Assembly (NCBI GenBank): GCA_037903355.1
Contig: JBAJFE010000014.1
Location: forward strand, 4,340,001-4,404,000
Direction: 5' to 3'
Source: Trichuris trichiura
Taxonomy: Eukaryota; Nematoda; Enoplea; Trichinellida; Trichuridae
DNA length: 64,000 bases
Position 1 is the stretch's first letter, and each line of letters begins with the position of its first letter. Made by a program: the position numbers and the translations under genes. Shown in pieces: positions 47,301 to 59,300 of the stretch. Under the pieces are notes generated by a model. It was not told the origin of the DNA, ran no database searches, and worked only from the letters and a program-made list of their open reading frames with translations.

Positions 47301-50300
47301 TCCTTTGACTGCTGGTTTCGAAAAAACGAATAAGATCTACTTTTCCCCTCAGCGTCAACTCCGTCGATTCCTTCCGTTCAGCCATAGTGCAAACTGTAAC
47401 CGGCTTGGCAGCCATTACTGCGTAAGCCGGAATATCTTTACTCGTGAAGACACGTCCCGCACAGGTACAACAAAGCGAATGAATAGAATTGAGCTTGGCG
47501 TGAACGAACACAAGCAGGCTCGGTTGCTCATATTTTGCGCCATGGAAGAATGCTGCCGATGGCTAAGTGGAAGGTTATGAAAAAGAGGAAGTACCCAAGC
47601 GCGTCAGCAAGCATGAAAAAAGCATCGTCAAAGCGACGGAACGGTTCTCTCCACAGAAATCTCCAATGCACGGTAATCAAAAACTTCGCTATGTTGAGTA
47701 ATAGCACATTGAGGCAATGACGGTTAACAGCTGCTAGTGACTGACACAGAGCAAACTGAAGTGGTCAATTTACAGGGAGCAAACTAGCATTGCGTCCATA
47801 TACCACGTTACGGCTAAAGCGGTCAACTTCCCACTTACGGAGGTGGTCAATGTATAGAAGCTGTCCTTGCGCTTATTAACGTGTGGACCAACTTGTTAAA
47901 ATTCAATCAACTTAGGGAAGTAATCAACATAGAGAGGTGGTCAACTTTGGAAATTCTACTGTATATAACCATAGAATGGCATACACAGACCATCATATTA
48001 CAAAAACAAAAAAGGGATTTACATGAAAATGGAATAAACTTGAAACGAGTTAACTCATATGGAATAAAATCTGAAGTGAATAAATTAACACGGAATAGAC
48101 TCGAAACGGTTTAGCATATATGGAACAATATTTATATAGTAAGGTGGTTCAAGATATAGGCAACAAGAAACACAGTCGGCTGACAGACAGAGAAAACTAT
48201 TTTTAAAAAAGACTTTAAAATAGCTTTAAACCGCTAAAACCGATAGAATGGCAAGTCCGGTCCTTCTAATTACATTAATTTTAATACCGCTGAGGACGGG
48301 TCACGCGCGGCCCGAAAGCTACGGAATATTATTAAAAGCATTCTATTTCAACGGGACAAATTCCGTAAGAAGAAACAATCGAAACGTGAAAAAATACGGA
48401 AAAGCGCTTTAATATTACTCAATAGTTATCGTGTACGAAAATTAAAATAATGACAGCACGAAATCTTTCCGTTTACATTGAATGTTGGCGTTGCATCGAC
48501 GGCCCCGTTAACTGCACCAGCTGACATTACTTTTGTAAACCATTAGCATAGTTTAACCTTGATTACCCGGACAAAACTGGACCAGGAATTTCCGCATAAT
48601 CGAATACCAGTCCCTTTATCAGTTTTTCTTTGTTTTCATTTTATTTACGGTAAACTTGACTTCTTAAAGGTGTTCTTAGGTGTCCATTGCCATGCCATAA
48701 GCAAAACAATAAATAGTTGAGATGCATAAGAAAGTAAACGCTATGAAAAATCCATTGTTGCCCCTTTAAAAAGCTGTCGCCCATTTCTTACTTCCTAAGT
48801 CAAGGGCACTTTTTGAGCACAACCGTTTTTTTGAATCATTTTCTGTTTGTCTTAGAAACCGTCCTGTAGCAACTCCCAAAAATTCAAAAACCGCGCCGCG
48901 CGAAGGGCACGCGCCTCTTTCTTCTTCTTCCTGTGTCCCTTCACAACTGATAAAGACTGAACAATTTTGTCGTCGTTCAGTGCTTGAAGTCACAGATCTT
49001 CGCTACAGTAAGCAAAGAGCATTTTGACAATTGTTGCATTCAGTCGGCATTGGAAGAGCTTCCAATATCTGCTGAAAGTTTCCTGTTTCTTCATGAGCAT
49101 TGATATCATGATAACTTTCATTCAGTCCTCTGTCGAAAAATTCGTTCCGCGAAGTTTTCAATCAGTAGGAGCTCAGCTTTCCGTTATCAAATAATAACAA
49201 TTCTTCCAAGCCATTTTCTTATAAAAGCTCATTGCAACTTCCAAATTGTTCTCTTGACAATGAAAGATGACTGAGCAGCTGCTTCTGACGAAAGCGATTC
49301 AGACTTTCAATTACAGTTTGGTCAATCAGCTTTTTTATGGAAAATTAAACGGGGCGAATTTCACGATCACAAGTCTATCAATTCTGTCGAGATAGGTCCC
49401 AGGGAGCGTTCCCGATTAGCAACAGTATCTTGTCATTTTTGCCGGTGAACCTTTGATATACTTTCACTTCAGGCGTACACGTTTTACCAAACGAAATTCG
49501 GTTAGACTTCGGTAGTTACCTAGGTATTCATTCTTCTATTTGCCACACTTAACCGAGAGATTTTTGGTATTTCTGGAACTCCCAGGCTTCTGCTTTTTCC
49601 GGAAGGAAAGGGAACAAGATGGCTGGCACAACTTACAGAAGTCATAAGAGTTATAAGTTCACCACTCGATTTGCGTCCTTGCTCACATTCCCTCTTGCGA
49701 AAAACCAATGATCTTTTCACACGAATTTTCCAATTCAGTCAACTTTTGCCTGCATTGTAAATGAAGTCGTTGAGATACTCCTCTTCTCTCAAACATCTGT
49801 TCAGTTCTAGCAGAAGTTACATCTGATGAAAACTTTTCCACTTGAATTTCATGTTCTTCAACGCTGTCGTCTATTGAATTTTTCAGAAAAATCAGTGTCA
49901 GGCACGAAATTTGCAATTCCTTTCAACCTTGAATTAACGTCTGGCTTTTCTTCGTACAATGAAAAACTATACGGTGAATGTCCGGTTGAGCGCTACAGAA
50001 TATACTCCACAAAATGGTAAATTTTTTCGTTCAGAAATTTTTTTCGCGGTTTTGCGCGAAGGATATCAGTCGTTTTTAGCCAATCGCACGGAAGACGTGG
50101 TGATGCTTTCTGTCTTCTTTTTGATAAGAGATATAGTTGAAATTACGATTCCATATTCTTCAATTAAGGAACAACCCGATTTCCCTCTATTTAATCCAGT
50201 ACCATCTTTGACTCCTCTTTTAAAAAATACACCGCACGTTCTCCTTCACTGGCATGTTAAGTAAAAGAATTCGCTCCGCAACTCTAACAGGACAAGCTCA

Positions 50301-53300
50301 AGTGGAAAATAACAGATTTTCAGAATTAATCATAAGAATAAAGAGATTCAGTAAAACTTCCTGCTGTAGATGAAAGCAAGCTGCTCGTAATTGCAATTAC
50401 TTAGTGACAGAAAGGCTACAATGATGGCTTCGTTAAGGAACAGTGTATACCTTCCGAAAACGTCACTGGGAAACATTCTAATAACGAAAAAAAATTATTT
50501 TGAAGCGTCAAATGTTTCGTGGTGAATCTTAAAAATTTCTCTTTCCCGGCCGATCCGGATATTCAGGGTTGTATTATAATATTAATACATTACTCTTTCC
50601 AGTTGGACAGAATAAACCGAAGAAGCGCTAAATTACTTGCAACCCTTTGAAGCTGATCTTAGAAAATTAAATGATAAAGACCCATTCCAAGTAAAAAGAA
50701 TCTTACTCAGCGGAAGTAGAAGCGGCGCCGTCTGCAGTTGCTTCGCCGCCCTTGTCTTCATTGCGTTGGGTTTTGCTTCGGCCCGCAGCTTTAGTTTCGG
50801 AGGGTTTTTTCAGGTCAGCTAAATACAACGTAAATATAGCTGCAGTAATGCCAAACATTTGAAAACTCACCATTAGCCGTATCACCTACGGCGTCAGAAA
50901 CAAGCAAGCTGTCCAGCCGGAATTCACTGGGACTGGAGAGGGATAAAGAGTCCTAACAAAAAGTTAATATAGCAAAATGCATTTGAAGTAATAGGAATCT
51001 TATCTCACCTCCTGAGCGGGAATAAAAACAGGGGTTGCAACCAACTGCTTTTCAAGGAGCTTCAGACGACCTAAGTAGCTTAAACAAGAACCATTAGCGT
51101 TTCAGCAACGCAAATCAAGTCTCCACGCCAACCTAGCAGCAAGGACAGAAAGGTCTGGTCTTAAATTCTTTTGTGCGTCTTGAATTCGTGCTGCTTCATT
51201 CGCGAGAGCAGTGGCAATTGACTGTACCCGTGGAAATACTGGCAACATCTACCCAAGAATCGTAATGAAAACGTTAATGGGTACAAGTTTGGCTTACTTT
51301 GGTCAAAATAAGAAGGGAGTTCCGAATGGCAATAAAGGAATCTTCCATCAGGCAGGTCAACATAGACTGAAAAACGAGCAGCAATGTAAGAGATGCAGGA
51401 AATGGTCAAGCCAAACCCGAGTAATGCGAAACTGCCAAGTATACAAGAGAGCACGATAGTTATCATAGCTAAGCCATTGCGCTTCTTCTTCAACAGTATC
51501 CCACAGAATGCCTATGTGAAAACCTGGATGCTGAAGGCATTCCTGAAAGAAAAATGAAACACCGTTTATGTAACAAGGTGCTTGATTTACTTTTTCGTAT
51601 GTTTCCTGGCTTACATGCCAGCGTAACAACATCTCAAAAGTGGAAGCAAAGAATCGGCCAAAACGGTTAGCCTCAAATTCAGTGAAACTTAAGACAAGAG
51701 GAGCGATGTCATAGAATAGCTAGAAACAAAAATTTGAACGCATTTTCCATTCTAGCTAGCTGTACCAACCATATCATAAAATGCCATTGTAGGAAAGTTG
51801 AACTCTTTTATAAAGTGCAACACCTCAATGAACTTGTGGCAAAATATGGCGTCCACGTCGCTAAAGACGCAGCGCTGATAGACACAGTTTGCTATGAAAC
51901 TGGAGATAAACTCTGTCATTCCAGTGTCTGTGAGAAAATGTAACATGAATGCATTAAGCAGCAGTTTGCTCATAGGCGCTTGCCTGGGATGTGCAAATCC
52001 TTGTCAATCGCTAACCGCCCCTTTACCAGCGAAACACGTTCAGACTGTCGTTGGTGTTCCTCTTTCATTTTCGCTAGATGGTTAGCGTATTTTGCCTTTT
52101 CTCTACTGGACAGTGCGTTCTCTGACGAAGTTGGTTTTTCAGCCTTCTCGAGTATATGACGCAGCCGATCAGTGCTACTTTTGTACATCTCATTTGGAAC
52201 GGAAATGTCGCCAGTCGATAGCGTCCAAAATAGAACGAAAAATTTCGGGCTGAAACATAAGTAGCATAAGTATCCCCTCTACTGAACAAAAGTTAAAGAT
52301 TATAATGTCGTGCAATAAGCCGTGCTTGATCTGCAATCTAGGAAGCTTCTCAGGATATTTTTCTAAGCATTGTTTAACATTTAATTTGTTAGTCGACAAC
52401 CACACACACCTTGCGTACTTTCCAAATGATTATAGAGTATATTTGAACGGAAAAACTGCGACAGCGGAAACGTTTCCAACAACCATGTCATATTAAACCT
52501 TGGCAGCTTGAGACAATCATTACTGCTAATAACACTCTTTAACGCAGCGTGTAACGTGGTCCAATGGAACTTGAAATTCGTCAAAATGGATGTTTCTTGG
52601 AAAAAAGCAGCTCCTACATTCGGAATAGCAGGAAATTGCCTTCTCCAGCTAAACATAAGCCAAAGGATGAAACCACTCCTTACCCAAATTATCAACTCAT
52701 AATGACTTTTCAACGCTGTTTTCAGAATTTCATCGATGTGTTTATTACGGAAACCGTAGAAAGCGTTTATTTTACTTACCAATAGGCGAATCGTCAGAGC
52801 TTTCAGAGCCTTACGTGCTCTGTTGTCAACGATAACAACTATTTGTTATCGTTGACAAAGGAGCACGAAGGGCTTTGAAAGTTTCCAGGATTTGTCTATT
52901 GCTAAGTACAAATAAACGCTTTTCACGGTTGTCATAATAAACACATCGATGAAAAGTGAGAGTTCACCACAATTGCTTCCTTCCAATGAATTGCTAATAG
53001 CTCAACTACACGCTAAACGACAGAAATTTTGCTGTAAATCATCATCTGTTTTGGTCTCACGTAGGTTTTCTGCTATTAGTTTTCTACAGCTTCGACAAAA
53101 AAATCTTCCTGAACCCATGTCCATCCGCGTTCAATAGTATGTACATTCATACCTTTATAAACAAAGATTCAAACAGCTGCTGAACAACCGAATAAGCTTT
53201 ACTTACAGATATTCACAGATAAGCAGGGCAGAACCATTTAACAGTAATTACAACAACCCAAAAATGTCAGCTTTACAGGAACCTCTATCACGTACGTGAT

Positions 53301-56300
53301 CATAACGTGTTTATCAGTTTACCATTCATTATACGATGACCAGAAAGCACTACACAGTGTTAAAAATTATTCGGGCGTACTCTGACAGCGTACATTTTGC
53401 TTTCCATGGCCACTAGTAGGCAAACGAGAAAAGTAGAAAATGTGCGCGGAAGAAGCCGCAGCATATCAAACAACTTTTGCAATACTTGACAGGATACCTG
53501 GATCTTGTTATACGTATGCGTGCTGCACAATGAACTGCAATAAGTGTCCGTTCTTTTGTTTCAAAGGTAAAGACGAAGACTTCGTTAGTCGGCTGTACAA
53601 ATCTTAGAGTGAACTCTGGCGTTTTCTTTTAAAAGACTGAACTTTTCGAACAAAGTGAGCCTTTAAAATGATAGTGTCAGAACTTAAAGGTTGTAAAAGT
53701 TCTGATTTCATTTCTTTTTGCTCATCATTTTTTGAACTTCTTGATTATAAAGAACCCAATTATCTTCTCAACAGATTTCATTTTGTAACTACGAACGCAG
53801 TGGAAAAGATGAACACGTGCACTCTTTTCTCCTATTTCATCCTCTTAAGCTGCAGACAGGACTTGAGTGTGCTGAAAGTGCTGTTTCAGCACAGTTATTC
53901 TATATCTGACAGACGTTACCGTGAGTATTCGTTATGAAAACATATGTCCGTTACAAGAAGCCCAGTCTTAAAATATTAAAAGTCAATGTTACCTCAAGGT
54001 ATCCAACAAATTAGGAGGAACTAGCGATGAAATGGCTTCCGCCAGCGGGTCCAACACTTCTGAACTTGCCATCGTAAAGCACTCCACCTAAAAGCGGGGA
54101 ATTCTGCGTTCGAAGATAGCCAGAGCCATTCCGTTTCATTTGCAACTGCGAACCTTCTTCTTAATGCTCCACTTGTCACTGCTATCGTCTACTTTCAGCA
54201 TGGCGTCGTACTTTTCCTAAATTCAATTTGTGCAATACTCCAAAAGTATAGCAGCCATGATACTTTAATCATGTGGGAGTAGCTGGGACGTGCTAGGAAC
54301 ATTGCCACGTCAATGTCCAAATTGCAGTCTTCGACCAGTTCAGGAACTAGCGGTATGCGCTTCACATACTCCTCTGGTTCTACGAAGAGGAACAAGAAAC
54401 TGGCAAATTGAATAAGTGTGTCTTGACACTAAAACAACAGGCACTAACTGACGGAGGCAGCAATAGCGCTTCCACCTACCTGATCATACATACGCCCTGC
54501 CACTTTAACGTCCATTATGGCTTCGGAATATACTATTCTCGGACGGCGGGCGGCCATGCGTACGCAAAGATTAACTATGAGATCCTTTTGCATGATCGCC
54601 TGTTTTAGTCGCAAAACTGAACGCTTCATATTTCGACCACGACCAAAGAAGCCATGCTATAATTCGCAGCGGATTAATAAGCTTAAGCGGCCAAACATAT
54701 GCGCACCGCATTACCTCCATTTTCAAAAGATCGCCACCACTGTAAGCATCTAATTGCTGGTCCGTTGTCACTCCAGAAGTTGCTTCGATACCGCTCATAC
54801 TTTTCACCACCTCGTACAGTATCAACAAATCAACGCTGTTATCCAGTAGCAATTGATGGCACACGTACTGCAGCAGGCATTCGATATCGATGTAGTATTT
54901 TTTAAAAATGCTTCCTGTGAAGGAACAGAGCGTCTGTAGCCAAGAGGAAATAGATGCATCAGTAAGCTTCAGACGCTGCTTGTCCGGGTTAGACAGTTGC
55001 GTAAGGATGCAGTCTAAAAACGCCAAGCTTACTTGGCAAATTTCGACCGCAGTATTGCGAACATACAACTGAGGACGTCGTAGCTGAGGCTTGTGAGGTA
55101 CCGCATAGATTCAACCACAGGATCAACCAAATTTTCGAATTGTTGTACCTGATTAAGGACCAAGTCAAGCACAACTACCGGATAGGAGTGACACAATCGC
55201 CCAAAGATGCGTGCACTCTGCTTCACAGTTTCCTTGCTCAAACGTCTGCAAAATAAGCACTCATATACAGACAAGAGAATTCGCCACCTTCTGCTTTTTG
55301 CTAAACTGTTGGAGGAACAAAGTTCCAAACCAGTGAATCATAAGCGAACGGATACAACGATGAACTGGCGCAAACTGCGTCGCCCACATAAAAATGACTT
55401 GTTTTCCTACTAAACTTTTGGTAACACAACCAAAACAAGGGGCGGACATTTAACAGCAAAGAAAATCTTAGTTTTCTCGATTTACAGAAAGGCACTCATT
55501 GCATCTTTGTTGGGCCGACTGGATTCGGAACTGTTTTGTTTCAGCAGAGAAAAATATGCTCAACAAAGCTAGAACGGCAATCATTCTTCAGCCCAGCTGT
55601 CCGGTAGGAGTAGACGAAAAGTGACAGATAGAAAAACAGAAACACTTCGCATCTCCGAATTACGAGTTACTGAAGTTATTCCGTGCCAATGAAGTACTAG
55701 GCATTGAGCAGAACTTGCATAACTTTTGAAAACGCTCCCAAATAAAGACAGTTTCCTTTTTCGTCCGCTAAAAATACAGTCGGCCCTCGTTATCCACGGT
55801 TAATTCGTCCAAAATTTTGAACGTTTTACCGCGTTAAGCTGAATCCGCATTATATAGGATACCTTATGAAAAAGGCCAAATAGCTTATATTCTAGCCGCG
55901 TATTTCGTCCTGCCCCATTGAATTCCTTCCGGAACGGCTATCATACCTGGTGATCATTCGAAGCTAGGTATTACGGAATCTAGCCACGAGATAAAGACCA
56001 ATGAGACTGCGCTTGTCCAAGGGGCTTAGCCATCATAGTCCAGGCCGTTAGATATAAGGTGAAATTCTCTTTCTCTGAACTAGTGGGAATCACCTTGCTT
56101 TAATGAGCTAAACGATGTACTGGTGCGCCGAATGGGTACAGAGCAGGGGAAATATAAAATACAGAAGCGCACTTAAGCAAAAACAGTGAACATCACACAG
56201 GACACATCCACAGAGAGCAAAACGTTTACGTCAGAAACGTTTGGCGCATCAGGAATCAATTTATCCACTTTCTGTAGGTGGGCGCAGATCCCATGGAGAC

Positions 56301-59300
56301 CGACCAGTCCTACGATTTCCTGAACTTGTTGGTAGTGAAACTTCTCGACTTAAAATGTTAGGTTCCGCAGCTGCTGGAGCTTTATTTTAAAACACAGTTA
56401 TAAGAAACGCCCTCTCCCTTTTTCTTCTCTTCATCGAATAAATCTTGTAAGCATGATCCCACATTCCATGGATGGATCATAGTCAGCAATCATATACTTC
56501 GGGACCTGCGCTTGCCAGAAAATACTGGCAAGCTTTTGCAGTGTCCAATCTGAGGGTGTTTAAGCTACTGTATTTTCCATAACGTCGTCGTCGCTGCCCG
56601 TAGATGATTGCATCGGTTTCTCGAGTTCCTCGTTGGTAAACGGTTTTCCACAATCTTCTACGTGCTCCCTGATATCGTCTTCTATCATGTCGGAGAAACC
56701 CTCACCTCCCAACTCCTTGACGTCCATGACCTCCTCATCGATGGCACCTAAGTCCTCGCGTTCACTGACTGCGTCCTCCCCACAAACGAACGCTTCCAAC
56801 AACCACTAAGTGTTCTAGGCATTATCTCGTATACTGGCGTGTAAAAGATGACGTCACTATTTCACGCCGGACAAACCGCGTTGTACAGAACCAGCGGATA
56901 ACGAGGGCCGACTGTAGTCTCAACGCTTAAATGTTCTCCCTTGTTCGCTCCTTTTAAAATCAGGTCCACGAAAACCTATCATGCAAACTCAAAACTAGAC
57001 GCCTTTGAACAATCCGGATCTCACTCAACACTTCAACGCGCACTCCTTTCAATGAAAGTATTGAAAAACATTTTTGGCACTTACGAGAACTTAAAACATT
57101 CAGGCAGAGTAGTAAAAATATACCAAAAAGTTAATTACGCAAAATGAATACGAAAGGTTCATATAATCTCACTGTATATTACGGGAAGTTTTTCCATTAT
57201 TAAAAACAGCTTATTTTCCCGAACTCTCGAACCGTACCTCACCCATTTTTAGGGCTGTAATCAGCAGAGTAGCGCTTCTGGACTTCATTGTTCTGTTCAT
57301 GCGCTGATGACAGATCAGGGGAAATCCGGAACCTGTTAACTAACTCAATGTTGTTCTTCATAACGGAAAAGCCTACCGTGTGCGAGTACAGTAGTATTAA
57401 AAAGTCAGTTGTGTCATGAATACATAAAATTTTTACCTACCAGTCTATAACATGCGATCACATATTTTTTGCCTAAGTCTACGAATTAACATTTTAACAC
57501 TCACGCATAAGCGCAGACTGCATAGAGTGCCATTCGTAGTGGACGGAAACGTAAACTTGTGGTATACAGAAATGACAAGGTAAAAAGTCAGATATGCTAT
57601 GAGCGTGCTTGTCTCTCCTTCTGCTTGTTTTGCCTTAATCGATTATGAGACAAAGGCCAGCTCGTACTTCCGTCCTCTCTCCATTCCTGATCCAACGGGA
57701 TGTGAATATAATGAGAACGAAAACCCATCGCAATAATTCTCTGCCACTTAAGGAACATCATACGATCACTGTGTCTAACAACAAACAGTTGTGTACATGC
57801 ACGTGCCTATTCGCTAGAAAATTTAGTAATCTTTGCTAGAAGCACTTATAGTATAACTATCATTACCAAAGCATTTACGCCCGCGCAACATCATGTGCAA
57901 CGCTTGCACGGAAGTTGTTAGCCCGCTTGTAAATAGTCGTAATAACTTTAGTGAGACTGAATTGCAATTGATGAACTAATAGTCAAAAACTGGAGAATCG
58001 AAATTTTTCTTCCGATCCCTCCAGCCATCCTGACCATGCACTGAACTTGCGCAATGTTCAACAGTTTGCTCTATATCAGCCACTCTCAACCTTTTCTGCG
58101 CTAGGCCCCTCTTGGAAGGTGTCCTCAGGTGCCAGGCCCCCCCTTTTCCTATTAGTCGATTAATTTTTGCGTTTTTTGTATAGGAGCCAATCAGCTTTCA
58201 ACGGTAACCTCCTAGGATCCAGTTAATGCAATGATGCAATGCGAATTTATAGTCGTCAAATCATTTGAAAAGAGCACTTAAGGTTCTTCGAAACTAACAA
58301 TGAAACAACTTCGTCGAGTCGAGTGAGAATTTATGCCAATCCTCTATAAAGGGATGCTGCTAAGGGTTAACCAATCCTCTATAGACGACTGGCATAAATT
58401 TTCACCCTTCCGATCTATCTAACTACGCTTGTTCCAATAAGGCTTTCCAGCCCCCCTGACACCCTCTCGGCCCCCCCCTGGGGGCCCCAGGCCCCCCGTT
58501 GAGAATGGCTGCTCTATATAATTTAAACGAAAGCATACTTCATTATGTAGCGCGTCTGATTGAGAACTTCATTCCGCTTTTCCAGCAACAGAGGGTTTGT
58601 CGACCCTGGGTTTGCCCATTCATTGTATAAGGTATGCCTTATTTCGTACGAAAAATAGAGCAGGAGAAGCCACATCTCCTCTGACGCTGAACAGTTAGTG
58701 GATATGAGCGTAAGCGACGGCAGCAGTGTGGTACAACAGATATCCAACAGAGTGCTGATTTCGTTTTCAAACTCAGATTTACGCTCATTTGCCTTAAAGG
58801 ATTAGCGAGAATGCATTGTAGCAACAGTCATGCAATAGTCTACCTACCTCAGCCATAAAGACGCGGCAAAGTCGAACCACTTTAACGAAGGCAACAACGT
58901 CACACGTGAAACAAGTTTCGCAGTACAACAGAATGGGAAGAACATCAGAAATGAACTCTGCCAAGCATTCGCAGCGCTTTTTCACAGCCATATATGGGCG
59001 ATCTTCCGTAATTTGGTCAGGCACAGTAGTAACGTGGTCAGTGATGCTAAAACATGGACGATCAATTTGGTTCTGGTCAAAATGAACAACGGCTGCTTAC
59101 GACAAGTAAAATGGATCAATCAGGTAGGATACAAAATCACACATTACAACGCAAACGTCGGTGAAACGAGTAGAGTAGTGCGCTGGCATGTGGTCCAATA
59201 CTACCTTTGCAGCTGTCCAATGGCCAATCTTTATGAGGGAATGGAGAAGACGCAACTTGTGGTTTCCAGGCAACAAGGACTAAAAAACCGGAGCTCAGAT

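Larger units (their letters stand above)
45780..48400 (+). repeat. Penelope-type terminal unit split by a Tigger insertion
   Basis: The left half (45,780-45,966) and right half (47,962-48,400) flank the Tigger element and together align with the uninterrupted unit at 9,470-10,290. Shared strings are GATCAAGG near 45,852 and CCAACTGCTGCTC near 45,896 on the left, and CTGACAGACAGAGAA near 48,180 plus the hammerhead-like core on the right. Both copies can be read as a peptide with S-R/T-R-S-N-C-C-S-L-N. Confidence 0.65.

Noticed and set aside
46514..47580. Plus-strand frames of 136 and 178 residues
   Set aside because: Antisense shadows of the Tigger transposase on the minus strand.
51161..51493. 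Hydrophobic minus-strand frame that looked like a membrane protein
   Set aside because: The frame runs through a 50-nt intron of THOC2; the spliced frame gives a clear THOC2 segment instead.
52381..52782. 133-residue minus-strand frame between THOC2 exons
   Set aside because: Overlaps the palindromic repeat at 52.7 kb; no similarity to the THOC2 segment expected there, which is fully supplied by 54,087-53,993 joined to 52,249.
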